A stretch of DNA of 64,000 bases from Arthrobacter echini (GTDB taxonomy: Bacteria > Actinomycetota > Actinomycetes > Actinomycetales > Micrococcaceae). The notes under the pieces are model-generated. The model made no database searches and was not told where the DNA came from. It worked only from the letters and a program-made list of their open reading frames with translations. Position numbers and translations under genes: made by a program. The stretch covers positions 157,305 through 221,304 of the forward strand of contig NZ_SSWH01000002.1 in NCBI RefSeq assembly GCF_004803505.1. The letters run 5' to 3'. Positions 33,816-43,973 of the stretch are shown here, in pieces; the stretch's first letter is position 1; the number at the start of each line of letters is the position of its first letter.

Positions 33816-35636
33816 CTACTCCCCCACCACCTCCGCCGCCTCCATCCACTGGGCCTCGAGACCCTCGATCTCCGCCTGCAGTTCCTGCAGACGCCCGTTG
33901 ATCTCGGCGATGTGGCCGAAGTCGGCGTCGGGTCTGGCACCGGCGTCGTTCATCTGCTGCTGCAGTTTCCCCTTCTGCGTATCGACCCTGGTGATCTGCC
34001 GCTCGATCCGCGCGAGATCCTTCCGGGCCTGACGGAGCTCCGCCTCGCTGGAGCTGCCGGTCGATCCACCGCTGACGGCGGGCGAGGCCGCGGCAGCGGT
34101 GGCTGTCAGCGGACCGGCAGCCGTGCGCAGTTCGAGGTACTGGTCGACGCCTCCGGGCAGGTCACGCAACCTGCCGTCGCCGAGCAGAGCCATCTGGGAG
34201 TCGGTGACGCGCTCCAGCAGGTAGCGGTCGTGGGAGACGACCACGAGGGTACCCGGCCAGCCGTCGAGTACGTCCTCGATGGCGGAGAGGGTGTCGGTGT
34301 CGAGGTCGTTGGTGGGCTCGTCGAGCATCAGGACGTTCGGCTCACCCACGAGCAGGCGTAACAGCTGCAGCCGACGTCGCTCACCTCCCGAGAGTTCACT
34401 CACGCGCGTCCACTGCTTCTCGTTCGTGAAGCCGAGCTGTTCCACGAGCTGGCCGGCCGAGACCTCCTTGCCGCCGACGGCGAACACGCGCTTCTCCGAC
34501 TCGATGACCTCGATGACCCGGCTGTCCCTGACGTCGTCGAGCTCGCGGACCTCCTGGGAGAGCACGGCGGTCCGGACGGTCTTGCCCCTCTTGTACTTGC
34601 CCGAGGTGGGGCGCACATCACCGTTGAGCAGTCGCAGCAGGGTGGTCTTGCCCGAGCCGTTGACACCGACGAGGCCGAGGCGCTGCCCGGGGGCCAGACG
34701 CAGCGTGATCCTGTCGAAGAGCTCGCGCTCGCGTCCCTCGCCGTCGTTGATCGTCAGACTCACGTCCTCGAGATCGAGCACGTCCTTCCCGAGGCGGGAC
34801 ATGGCCATCCTGCTCAGGGCCAGTGAGTCCCGCGGTTCGGGGACATCGGCAATGAGCTCGTTGGCCGCCTCGATGCGGAACTTGGGCTTCGCCGTACGCG
34901 CCGGAGCGCCCCGGCGCAGCCAGGCGAGTTCCTTCTTGACGAGCTGCACGCGCTTGGACTCGACGACGGCGGCCATCCGGTCGCGCTCGGCACGGGCCAG
35001 CACGTAGGCGGCGTAACCGCCCTCGAAGTCGTCGACGACGCCGTCGTGGACCTCCCACGTGTGGTTGCACACCTCGTCGAGGAACCAGCGATCGTGCGTC
35101 ACCACGAGCATGCCGCCCTCGTTCGCCCGCCAGCGCTGCCTGAGGTGACGCGCGAGCCAGGCCACGCCCTCGACGTCGAGGTGGTTGGTGGGCTCGTCCA
35201 GCATGATGACGTCGTCGTCCGCGATGAGCAGTTTCGCGAGCGCGACCCGCCGCTTCTGCCCGCCGGAGAGCGAGGATACCCGGGCATGCCAGTCCACCTC
35301 CGAGACGAGTCCGCCCATGACATCGCGGATCCTGGGATTGGAGGCCCACTCGTGATCCGCCTGGTCACCGACGATCGCGCGCCCGACGTCGAGATCGCCG
35401 TCGAGCACGTCCGACTGGTCGAGGTACCCGACCGAGACGTCGCGGCGCTTGGTGACCCGGCCTGAATCCGGGGTGGTCCGCTGCGCGAGCAGGCGCAGCA
35501 GGGTGGACTTCCCGTCGCCGTTGCGCCCGACGACGCCGATGCGGTCGCCCTCCTCGATACCGAGGGAGACCGAGTCGAGGATGGTGCGGGTGACGAAGGC
35601 GACGCTGAGATTTTCGGCGCCGATCAGATGTGCCAA
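33816..35636 (-). CDS. ABC-F family ATPase (Uup-like, ribosome-associated)
   Basis: The 606-residue protein has two ABC ATPase domains in one chain and no membrane segment, the ABC-F layout. Domain 1 has Walker A GRNGDGKST (about 38-46), LSGGQKRR and DEPTNHLD. The inter-domain linker is charged. Domain 2 has GVNGSGKTT (about 320-328), LSGGERRR and DEPTNDLD. A short C-terminal coiled coil (about 530-600, RQARKDLARIERQI) resembles the Uup C-terminus. ABC-F proteins act on stalled or antibiotic-blocked ribosomes. Position in the tatD-rsmA-ispE operon is the usual actinobacterial context and argues for a housekeeping rather than resistance role. Confidence 0.93.
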   Translation of the reverse strand: MAHLIGAENLSVAFVTRTILDSVSLGIEEGDRIGVVGRNGDGKSTLLRLLAQRTTPDSGRVTKRRDVSVGYLDQSDVLDGDLDVGRAIVGDQADHEWASNPRIRDVMGGLVSEVDWHARVSSLSGGQKRRVALAKLLIADDDVIMLDEPTNHLDVEGVAWLARHLRQRWRANEGGMLVVTHDRWFLDEVCNHTWEVHDGVVDDFEGGYAAYVLARAERDRMAAVVESKRVQLVKKELAWLRRGAPARTAKPKFRIEAANELIADVPEPRDSLALSRMAMSRLGKDVLDLEDVSLTINDGEGRERELFDRITLRLAPGQRLGLVGVNGSGKTTLLRLLNGDVRPTSGKYKRGKTVRTAVLSQEVRELDDVRDSRVIEVIESEKRVFAVGGKEVSAGQLVEQLGFTNEKQWTRVSELSGGERRRLQLLRLLVGEPNVLMLDEPTNDLDTDTLSAIEDVLDGWPGTLVVVSHDRYLLERVTDSQMALLGDGRLRDLPGGVDQYLELRTAAGPLTATAAAASPAVSGGSTGSSSEAELRQARKDLARIERQITRVDTQKGKLQQQMNDAGARPDADFGHIAEINGRLQELQAEIEGLEAQWMEAAEVVGE

Positions 35637-35668
35637 GGAGATACTGCTTTCGGTCGGAACGGTGGAGC

Positions 35669-36640
35669 TCAGCCTGCGGCGTCCGGGACGAGCCGCGCTC
35701 CGTGCGCCGGGCCCTGGACCGGCAACGCCTGCAGCCCCTCGGCGTCCAGGACGGCTGCCAGTTCGACCGCCTGGCCGGAGCTCCGGGTGAGAAAAGCGAT
35801 GGTGGGACCGGACCCGGAGACCATTCCGGCAAGTGCGCCCGCGTCCCTTCCCGTCTCAAGGATATCGCCCAATCCCGGCGCGAGCTCGAGTGCCGCCTGC
35901 TGGAGGTCGTTGTGCAGCAGGGGTGCCAGGCCGAGCGCGTCGCCTGCCCGCATCATGCCGAGGACCGCCGGGTCGATCTCTGGCCGGGGATCGACGTCGA
36001 CGCCGTCGCGCAGCCGGATCTCGTCGAGTCTCCGGTAGACCTCGGGCGTGGAGAGCCCGTAGTCGGAGCTGACCAGCACCCAGTGCAGTGGTGTCTTCGA
36101 GATCGCCGGGGTGAGCACGTCCCCGACCCCGAGCCCGACGGCGGTCCCGCCGACGAGCGCGAAGGGCACGTCCGCTCCGAGGTCGACGGCGATCTTCGCG
36201 AGCTCGTCCCGCGAGAATCCGCTGCCCCAGAGCGCATCGCAGGCGAGCAGGGCAGCCGCGGCGTCCGCCGAGCCGCCGCCCATTCCGCCCGCGATGGGAA
36301 CCCGCTTGGTGATGTCCAGGTGCACGCCGGTACGGCCCGGGCTGACCTCCGCGAGCAGCTCGGCGGCCCTGACCGCCAGATTCGTACGATCCAGCGGAAT
36401 CGACTCGGGCGGCAGGTTGAGGGTCCCCTGCCCGTTGACGCTCACGCTGACGCCGTCGCCGCTGGTCTCGGACGCCGTGACCTCCTCGAAGAGTGACACG
36501 GCCAGGAACACGCTGGCTATGCCGTGGTAGCCGTCCTCACGTGGCGGTCCGACGCGCAGCGCCACGTTGATCTTCCCGGGGGCGCGGACCCGGACGGACC
36601 GTGCGCCGGAGCGCAGATCGACTGTTCTGCCCGGACCCAT
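35669..36640 (-). CDS. ispE: 4-diphosphocytidyl-2-C-methyl-D-erythritol kinase
   Basis: The 323-residue GHMP kinase phosphorylates CDP-ME in the MEP isoprenoid pathway, using ATP. Visible motifs are VRAPGKINVALRVG with the substrate-binding Lys-Ile-Asn, the ATP loop PIAGGMGGGSADAAAAL at about 125-140, and the C-terminal MVSGSGPTIAFL. The ATG at 36640 is preferred over a TTG three codons earlier. It lies 23 bp after rsmA and 32 bp before the ABC-F gene, so the four genes are probably one transcript. Confidence 0.95.
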   Translation of the reverse strand: MGPGRTVDLRSGARSVRVRAPGKINVALRVGPPREDGYHGIASVFLAVSLFEEVTASETSGDGVSVSVNGQGTLNLPPESIPLDRTNLAVRAAELLAEVSPGRTGVHLDITKRVPIAGGMGGGSADAAAALLACDALWGSGFSRDELAKIAVDLGADVPFALVGGTAVGLGVGDVLTPAISKTPLHWVLVSSDYGLSTPEVYRRLDEIRLRDGVDVDPRPEIDPAVLGMMRAGDALGLAPLLHNDLQQAALELAPGLGDILETGRDAGALAGMVSGSGPTIAFLTRSSGQAVELAAVLDAEGLQALPVQGPAHGARLVPDAAG

Positions 36641-36663
36641 GCTTCCCAATCTAGCCCACCGGC

Positions 36664-37623
36664 TCAGTCGGTACGCTGACCGTCCACGGTCCCGACGGGT
36701 TCGTCGAGGTGCGCCTCGGCGATGCGCGCGAACGCACTGATGTCCAGCACTTCACCGCGCGCCGTCGGAGCCACTCCGGCCGAGCGCAGGGCCTGTTCGG
36801 CGAGCGCCGGCGTCCCGGCCCAGCCCGCGAGGGCTGCGCGCAGCGTCTTCCTGCGCTGGGCGAAGGCGGCGTCGACGACGGCGAAGACCTCCTCGCGGGA
36901 GGCGCGGGTCGCCGGGGGGTCGCGCCGCATGAAGCGGACCAGGCCGGAGGCGATCTTCGGCGCCGGCCAGAACACGTTCATACCGATGACCCCTGCCTTC
37001 GTCATGGTCGAGTACCAGGCGGCCTTCACCGAGGGGATGCCGTAGGTCCTCGAGCCCGGAGGAGCAGCGAGCCGGTCTGCGACCTCGTCCTGGACCATGA
37101 CCAGTCCGTGCCGGAGCGAGGGGAACCGCTCGAGGAGATTGAGCACCACGGGGACGGCCACGTTGTACGGCAGATTGGCCACGAGGGCGGTCGGTTCGTG
37201 CGGCAGGGCGGTGACCCGCAGGGCGTCGGCGAGGACGACGTCGAGAGCGGCGACGCGCTGCGGCCGCCAGCGGAGGATGGTGTCCGGGAGTCGTTCCGCC
37301 AGGACGGGATCGATCTCGACGGCGACGACGCGCTCGGCGGCGTCGAGGAGGCCGAGGGTCAGCGATCCGAGTCCCGGGCCCACCTCGAGGACGGTCTCGC
37401 CCGGATCGAGGTGGGCGGCTGCGACGATCCGGCGGATGGTGTTGCCGTCGATCACGAAGTTCTGCCCGAGGGTCTTGGTGGGACGGATCTCGACCTCCGC
37501 CGCCAGTCTGCGGATGTCTGCTGCTCCCAGAAGGGGTGCGGGCTGTCCTGCAGCAGAGGGGGTTCTCACCCTGTCATCGTATCGGCCCGGCACCACAGCC
37601 CCCGGGGCCGGTTGGCGCGTCAT
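36664..37623 (-). CDS. rsmA: 16S rRNA (adenine-1518/1519 N6) dimethyltransferase
   Basis: The 319-residue enzyme (KsgA) dimethylates two adjacent adenines in the 3'-terminal hairpin of 16S rRNA. Motifs seen are [12 protein letters not shown] (about 48-59), the SAM loop [11 protein letters not shown] (about 79-89), VEIDP, and the target-adenine motif NLPYNVAVP. The C-terminal helical domain is complete. A GTG at 37569 is an alternative start that would remove a non-conserved 18-residue N-terminus. Short 14-bp repeats fill the gap to tatD. Confidence 0.95.
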   Translation of the reverse strand: MTRQPAPGAVVPGRYDDRVRTPSAAGQPAPLLGAADIRRLAAEVEIRPTKTLGQNFVIDGNTIRRIVAAAHLDPGETVLEVGPGLGSLTLGLLDAAERVVAVEIDPVLAERLPDTILRWRPQRVAALDVVLADALRVTALPHEPTALVANLPYNVAVPVVLNLLERFPSLRHGLVMVQDEVADRLAAPPGSRTYGIPSVKAAWYSTMTKAGVIGMNVFWPAPKIASGLVRFMRRDPPATRASREEVFAVVDAAFAQRRKTLRAALAGWAGTPALAEQALRSAGVAPTARGEVLDISAFARIAEAHLDEPVGTVDGQRTD

Positions 37624-37631
37624 CCATACGC

Positions 37632-37678
37632 TGTCATCTGTGCCCTGTCATCTGGGTCCTGTCATCTGGGTCCTGTCA
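37632..37678. repeat. 14-bp tandem repeat between tatD and rsmA
   Basis: TGTCATCTGKGYCC occurs at 37632, 37646 and 37660 with a further partial copy at 37674 that includes the tatD stop codon. The second and third copies are identical. Confidence 0.9.
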
Positions 37679-38668
37679 CCACGTCCCGTAGACCGCCTCC
37701 GTGTTCCGCGTCAAGCGGGCGCAGAGCGCATCGAGTTCCGTATCGAGGAGCTCCGCCATGGCCCTGACCGTGGCGGGCATCACGTAGGACGCGTTCGGGC
37801 GTCCGCGGTAGGGGTGGGGCGTGAGGAAGGGTGCGTCGGTCTCCACGAGTACGAGCGCGGGATCGGCGACCAGGAGTGCCTCACGAAGATTCGCCGCATT
37901 CCTGAACGTGAGTGTTCCGGCGAAGGACATGTACCAGCCCTGCTCGTTGCACCGGCGGGCGAGTGCGGCGTCGCCCGAGAAGCAGTGCAGTACCACCCGA
38001 TCCGGTGCGCCGTCGGCCAGCAGGGTGGCGACGACGTCGTCGTGCGCGTCGCGATCGTGGATCTGCAGGGCCTTGCCCAGCCGTTTGGCGATGTCGAGGT
38101 GACTGCGGAAGGACAGCAGCTGACTTCCCCGGCCGTCCTCCCCGGTCCGGAAGTAGTCGAGCCCCGTCTCGCCGAGGGCTCGGACCCGCTCACCAGAGGC
38201 GAGCTCCTCGATCTCCCCCAGCGCGTCGTCGAGCGTGCCCGCCTCGGCCAGGAGGGGCGCTTCATTGGGGTGCAGGGCCACCGCTCCGAGGAGCCGGGCG
38301 TCCTGCTCGACGACGGCCGCCGTCAGACGCGATGACGCCAGGTCGGTTCCCACCTGCACGGCGCCGCCCACCCCCGCCGCCGCGGCGACGTCGAGAGCCT
38401 CCCCGACCGACACCTCCACCGCTCCGTCGCGGAAGTCGAAGTGCGTGTGATTGTCGATCACCGGCACGGGCAGGGGCTGCGGCAGCGGCGGGTACCCTCC
38501 CTTGCGCCGCGATCGACGGGTCGTGGACCCGGTCTCCGCCGGGTCGTCGGTGGACCCGGTCTCCGCCGGGTCGTCGGTGGGGCCGGACGACGGCTCGGGT
38601 TCCCGGTACGGCGCAGGTGTCTCACCGACGGTAAAGGGATGCGGGGACGGCTCGGCGCTGGCTGGCAT
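37676..38668 (-). CDS. TatD family metal-dependent hydrolase (DNase)
   Basis: The protein has 330 residues. The core from about 70 shows the TIM-barrel metal motifs: DNHTHFD near the start, GLDYF within ALGETGLDYF, QIHDRDAHDD, LHCFSG and VLVETDAPFL. TatD enzymes are 3'-5' exonucleases or related hydrolases. The first 65 residues are a Pro/Asp/Glu/Ser-rich extension containing a duplicated TDDPAETGS unit (DNA repeat 27 bp, 38523-38576), absent from typical TatD. The start ATG has a TAGGCT box 7 bases upstream, suggesting a leaderless transcript. It heads the tatD-rsmA-ispE-ABC-F operon. Confidence 0.93.
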   Translation of the reverse strand: MPASAEPSPHPFTVGETPAPYREPEPSSGPTDDPAETGSTDDPAETGSTTRRSRRKGGYPPLPQPLPVPVIDNHTHFDFRDGAVEVSVGEALDVAAAAGVGGAVQVGTDLASSRLTAAVVEQDARLLGAVALHPNEAPLLAEAGTLDDALGEIEELASGERVRALGETGLDYFRTGEDGRGSQLLSFRSHLDIAKRLGKALQIHDRDAHDDVVATLLADGAPDRVVLHCFSGDAALARRCNEQGWYMSFAGTLTFRNAANLREALLVADPALVLVETDAPFLTPHPYRGRPNASYVMPATVRAMAELLDTELDALCARLTRNTEAVYGTW

Positions 38669-38831
38669 GGTGCCAAGCCTAGTCAGCTCGAGGAACTTAT
38701 CTCACGGCGGGCCGGTTGTAGCTAGTACTCTGTTGGATCATTCAGCGGTGGACCAGTCGACCCGCCCAGCAGCCGTCCATGAAGCGATGACTGCAGCGAC
38801 TGCCCACCAGCCGCCTGCCCGGAAGGTACCC

Positions 38832-39854
<1,023 letters not shown>

Positions 39855-39933
39855 CGATCGTGACGACGCTCGACCCGACGGTGCCTGACGACGACTGCAT
39901 GCCACCCGTGGACCAGGAACCGGAGGACACCTG

Positions 39934-41514
39934 ATGGCACTTCCCGACAGGCTACCCTCGGGTATCCTCACCGCGCGGGGCTGGGGGTTCATCCTCTCCG
40001 GCGTCGTGGCGCTCCTGTTCGCCCAGACGCTCGGTCGCCGTGATCTGCTCTACGTCGGCATCCTGCTCCTGAGTCTTCCCGTCACCTCGGCGGTCGTCCT
40101 GCGGCTCGTCAAGCCGCGCTTCACCATCGCACGACATTTCCAGCCGGAGCCCATCGAGGTCGGGGGCACGACGACGGTGAGCCTGGAGCTGACCGCATCC
40201 ACCGCGGGCGGGGCGAGTATCTCGATGGAGGAGCAGTTGCCTGCGCGGTTCGGGGACACGCCACGGTTCTCCTACCCCTCGGCGAATCCGATGCCCGACG
40301 GCGTCTCGCGCTACGAGTACCGGCTCCGGTGCGCCTCACGCGGTGTCTTCGCCATCGGCCCGGTCACGGCGGAGTTCATGGATCCCTTCGGCCTCGTGAC
40401 CTCACGCCACGTCCTCGGCGGGACGGAGGACCTCGTGGTCACCCCCTCGGCCGTGGACCTCCTGGGGGCCGCACTGTCCGGTGTGCGGGGAGCTGACGGC
40501 CGTGTCTCGACACGGAGGCAGGCCAACCCGAGCGACGACGACGTCATGACCCGCGAGTACCGCCACGGCGATTCGATGCGGCGCGTGCACTGGCCGGCCA
40601 CCGCCCGCCACAGCGAACTCATGGTGCGCCAGGAGGAATCGGTCACCACCGTCGAGGCCACCCTCCTGATGGATCAGCGGCACCACAGCTTCACCACGGG
40701 TTTCAGTGCGGCCTTCAGTGGAACAGCGGCCGGACCCGACGCCATGTCCACCTCGCCTGCCTTCGAGTGGGCCGTGACGGCGGTCATGTCCATCAGCGCG
40801 CACCTCCTCGAGCGCAGCTACGCCCTGCGCTTCCTGGACCAGCACGGCGCCCCGGCGCTCCTGCGCTCCGTCTCGGCCCCCTTCCCCACCGACGAGGAGC
40901 ACCGGGGCGCCGGTGCCATCGCCGGGATCGCGGAGGGCCTGGCGGCCCTGGAGCTCGCGCCGGAGACGGGGCGCCGTGGTCATCGGGAGCCCTCGGGCAG
41001 CACTGCGGTGCGTCCCGGACGGTCCTCCGGGCGATCGCCGCGTCCGGCGCGAAGCACCAGGAGCAGTGACGGCACCATGACGGCGGACAGGGCTCCGGGG
41101 CCGCACACTGCCTTCGGGGACGAGCTGCTGGACGGACTCGCCGGCACGCGGCATCGGGGACCGCTCATCGCCGTCCTCGGCGTTCTCACGCAGGAGGAGG
41201 CACGGGCGCTGGCCTCCGCCGTCGACTACGGCTCGGCCTCCTACGCCATCATCGTCTCGGAGCGCCCTGCTGATGCGCGCCGTGAGCTCGAGATCCTGCG
41301 GAGCGCCGGCTGGCATGCGAGCGCGGTCTCTCCGGCAGCTGCCCTGCCGGCCGTCTGGGCCGGCCTCGAGCAGGATTCCGGCACTGCCTACTCCGGCACT
41401 GCCCACTCCAGCACTGCCCACTCCGGCACCACGCCGTCCGCCATGACCACCGGTGGTCCGGCGCCGGACGCTGTACGGCTCTCCTCCCAACCACCTCGGC
41501 AAGGCCCTGAATGA
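39934..41514 (+). CDS. DUF58 domain-containing membrane protein
   Basis: The 526-residue protein has two membrane segments near the N-terminus (about 15-55, [18 protein letters not shown] and [18 protein letters not shown]). A beta-rich extracytoplasmic-type region follows ([31 protein letters not shown]). The DUF58 core [20 protein letters not shown] at about 205-225 sits before a VWA-like half. The C-terminal 140 residues are of low complexity with a Ser-Gly-Thr-Ala-(His/Tyr) repeat. GGAGG lies upstream of the ATG, and the stop overlaps the next ATG by 4 bp. DUF58 proteins accompany MoxR ATPases; their precise role is unknown. Confidence 0.92.
   Translation: MALPDRLPSGILTARGWGFILSGVVALLFAQTLGRRDLLYVGILLLSLPVTSAVVLRLVKPRFTIARHFQPEPIEVGGTTTVSLELTASTAGGASISMEEQLPARFGDTPRFSYPSANPMPDGVSRYEYRLRCASRGVFAIGPVTAEFMDPFGLVTSRHVLGGTEDLVVTPSAVDLLGAALSGVRGADGRVSTRRQANPSDDDVMTREYRHGDSMRRVHWPATARHSELMVRQEESVTTVEATLLMDQRHHSFTTGFSAAFSGTAAGPDAMSTSPAFEWAVTAVMSISAHLLERSYALRFLDQHGAPALLRSVSAPFPTDEEHRGAGAIAGIAEGLAALELAPETGRRGHREPSGSTAVRPGRSSGRSPRPARSTRSSDGTMTADRAPGPHTAFGDELLDGLAGTRHRGPLIAVLGVLTQEEARALASAVDYGSASYAIIVSERPADARRELEILRSAGWHASAVSPAAALPAVWAGLEQDSGTAYSGTAHSSTAHSGTTPSAMTTGGPAPDAVRLSSQPPRQGPE
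41377..41430. repeat. 15-bp tandem repeat in the DUF58 gene
   Basis: Units at 41377, 41392 and 41407 plus a partial at 41422 have the form TCCRGCACTGCCYAC and encode [15 protein letters not shown]. The period is a multiple of three, so the frame is kept. Confidence 0.9.
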
Positions 41515-43943
41515 CCTCCACGCTGTCCCGTCCCGCATCGGCTCCCTCCGCTCCCCCTGATAGCGGCGCCGAGACCCGCGCCCTGCGTCAGGCTGATCCC
41601 TGGCACTGGCTGGTGACGGGTGCGGTCCTGCTCACCGTCGTTGCGGCCGCGAGCAGTCTCAACGGCGTGGTGGAGCCGTGGACGTGGTTCCGGCCGGTCA
41701 CCGGCACCCTCGTCCCGGTCCTGCTGGTCATGGCGCTCGTGCGGACGGTACGCCCGGGCAGGGTGCTGCCGACCCTCGTCGGCCTCGTCGCGCTCGTCGG
41801 GACCCTGAGCGCGCAGTTCCTCCCGCGGCAGAGCATCCTGGGCGTGGTTCCGGGACCCGGTAGCCGGCTCGAGGTCCGGCGACTGCTGGCCATGGCCGGC
41901 GAGACCGTGGTGTCGGAGGTCGCTCCCGTCCTGGCGGACCCGGGGATCCTGCTGGTCATCTGCGCGTCGCTCGGAGCAGTCGCCATCCTGGTCGATCTCC
42001 TCTCCACGTCGCTGCGCATGCCTGCGGCGAGCGGTCTGGCATTGATCGTCGTCATGATCCCGGCGGCCATCGTGAAACCCGCCGGCGTCGGGATGAGCGC
42101 ATTCGTCGTCACGGTCCTCGCCTTCCTCCTGCTCCTCGCCGCGGCGCAGTGGCGCGAGAACCGGCTCGCCGGCGCCGGCGGGAGGCCGTCCTCCGGCTTC
42201 GTGGGCCGCAGCCTCATCATCACGGCGGCGGCGCTCGCCGTGACCGTGGCCCTGCCCCAGCTCATCCCCGGCTTCACCTCCGGGGCCTTCCCGCAGGGTT
42301 CGCGCCTGAACGTGTGGGGCACGGCCTCGGGCCTGAACCCGGTCGTGACGCTCGGGAACGATCTGCGCAACCCCTCCGGGTCCGGGCGCATCACCTACTC
42401 CACCAACTCGGACTCCCCCGTGTACCTGCGTGCCGTGACCCTCGAGGATTTCAGCGGCCGTCGATGGGAGCCCGACCAGCGCATCAACGACCGAGAGGAG
42501 GGGGTCGCCCGGATCGGAGCGGAGCGGGGGGCACCCGAAACCACCACCGGACAGACGATCTACACCCACATCCGGACGCAGAGCTACGCCAGCCCCTGGC
42601 TCCTGTCACCCTACGCGCCCGAGAGCGTCATCGATCTCGCGGGGAACTGGGCCTGGGATCCGGCGAATCTGTCCATCATGGCGACGGACGGTGGTTCCAC
42701 GGCGGGCCAGGACTATCTCGTCCGGAGCCGCTCGGCGTCACTCACGAAGGAGGGGCTGGCAGATGTCCGGCCCTCTGCCGGCGCGGCTGTCCCGGAGGTG
42801 TTCTCCGGACTCCCCGCCGACACGCCGGAGATCGTCCTGACGACGACGGACGACGTCGCCGGTGACCTCGTCGATCCGTACGACAAAGCCCTGGCGATCC
42901 AGAGCTATCTGCGCGGCCCCGAGTTCACCTACTCGCTGGAGGCACCCGTGGAGGGCGGGTACGACGGCAGTGGCATGGGTGTGATGGCGGAGTTCCTCGA
43001 GCTGAAGGCGGGATACTGCGTGCACTACGCCGGGACCATGGCGGTCATGGCGCGTGCGGCCGGTATTCCCAGCCGAGTGGCCATCGGGTACACACCCGGC
43101 ACGGCGACGGGTGACGTCGAGATCGGCCCGGGCGGCCTGGAGCTCGAGCAGTTCACCGTCGATTCCCGCAACGCCCATGCCTGGCCCGAGCTGTACTTCG
43201 AGGGCGTGGGCTGGGTCCGCTTCGAGCCCACGCCCTCACGTGGAGTGGTCCCGGCCTACGCGCAGCAGGCGTTCGTACCGGGTGGGACGAGCGCCGACGA
43301 CTCCGATGCCCTGAATCCGCGCGGAGTCACGGACGCGGTGGAGCCGACGACGCCGCAGACCTCCGAGGCGACGGACCAGGACGGACCCGGCGGTACCGGG
43401 GAACCGGCCGTGGCCCCGGTCCTCGTCGCCGGGCTGCTCGTCGCGGCTCTCGCACTCGTGGTGCTGCTGCCCCTGGGACTGCGCACGCTCAGGACCGGTT
43501 CCAGGCGTCGCTCCGCGACAGCGACCGGTACACCCGTGCAGGAGGCTGCGACACTCGCCTGGGCAGAGACCAGCGACGCCGCCGCCGACCACGGGTACGC
43601 GCCGGAACCCACCGAGACCCCACGGAGCTTCGAGCGGCGACTGGCCCGGGACGCGGGGCTCGACGGTGGAGCCGCGGATTCTCTCTCACGGCTGCGTTCG
43701 GGGTACGAACACGCCGAATACGCAGAGCAGGCCGACCCGAGTGGTCCGGCACTGCATCCTGTGGACGGGCCCAAGCCCGGAAGCGTCCGGACCGTCGCAC
43801 GCCAGCGCCCGGTCGCGCAGAGCTGGGGCGACGTCGACGCCGTCACCGCCGCCCTGCGACGCGGCAGCCCCCTGTCCGTCAGGATACGGGCGCGGCTCCT
43901 GCCGCGGTCACTGTGGACCCGCTCCGGGCGTACGCTCCGCTGA
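41511..43943 (+). CDS. Transglutaminase-like membrane protein (TgpA family)
   Basis: The 810-residue protein has six to eight membrane helices within residues 30-260. An outside domain follows with the transglutaminase triad: Cys at about 503 in LKAGYCVHYAGTMAVMARAAG, His at about 555 in NAHAWPELYFEG, and an acidic residue in VGWVRFEPTP. A last helix at about 640-660 (VAGLLVAALALVVLLPLG) precedes a cytoplasmic DUF4129-like tail. TgpA-type proteins are encoded with MoxR and DUF58 partners. Predicted roles are in the cell envelope, either as a protein crosslinker or a protease-like enzyme. It is translationally coupled to DUF58 and ends in a hairpin terminator. Confidence 0.92.
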   Translation: MTSTLSRPASAPSAPPDSGAETRALRQADPWHWLVTGAVLLTVVAAASSLNGVVEPWTWFRPVTGTLVPVLLVMALVRTVRPGRVLPTLVGLVALVGTLSAQFLPRQSILGVVPGPGSRLEVRRLLAMAGETVVSEVAPVLADPGILLVICASLGAVAILVDLLSTSLRMPAASGLALIVVMIPAAIVKPAGVGMSAFVVTVLAFLLLLAAAQWRENRLAGAGGRPSSGFVGRSLIITAAALAVTVALPQLIPGFTSGAFPQGSRLNVWGTASGLNPVVTLGNDLRNPSGSGRITYSTNSDSPVYLRAVTLEDFSGRRWEPDQRINDREEGVARIGAERGAPETTTGQTIYTHIRTQSYASPWLLSPYAPESVIDLAGNWAWDPANLSIMATDGGSTAGQDYLVRSRSASLTKEGLADVRPSAGAAVPEVFSGLPADTPEIVLTTTDDVAGDLVDPYDKALAIQSYLRGPEFTYSLEAPVEGGYDGSGMGVMAEFLELKAGYCVHYAGTMAVMARAAGIPSRVAIGYTPGTATGDVEIGPGGLELEQFTVDSRNAHAWPELYFEGVGWVRFEPTPSRGVVPAYAQQAFVPGGTSADDSDALNPRGVTDAVEPTTPQTSEATDQDGPGGTGEPAVAPVLVAGLLVAALALVVLLPLGLRTLRTGSRRRSATATGTPVQEAATLAWAETSDAAADHGYAPEPTETPRSFERRLARDAGLDGGAADSLSRLRSGYEHAEYAEQADPSGPALHPVDGPKPGSVRTVARQRPVAQSWGDVDAVTAALRRGSPLSVRIRARLLPRSLWTRSGRTLR

Positions 43944-43973
43944 CGGGCGGCGGCGTCAGCGGACGCCCGTCAG
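43940..43973. terminator. Bidirectional terminator hairpin
   Basis: CTGACGGGCG (43940-43949) pairs perfectly with CGCCCGTCAG (43964-43973) around a 14-base loop. The arms contain the stop codons of both convergent genes (TgpA-like and the aldehyde dehydrogenase). There is no T-tract, as is common for high-GC hairpin terminators. Confidence 0.65.
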
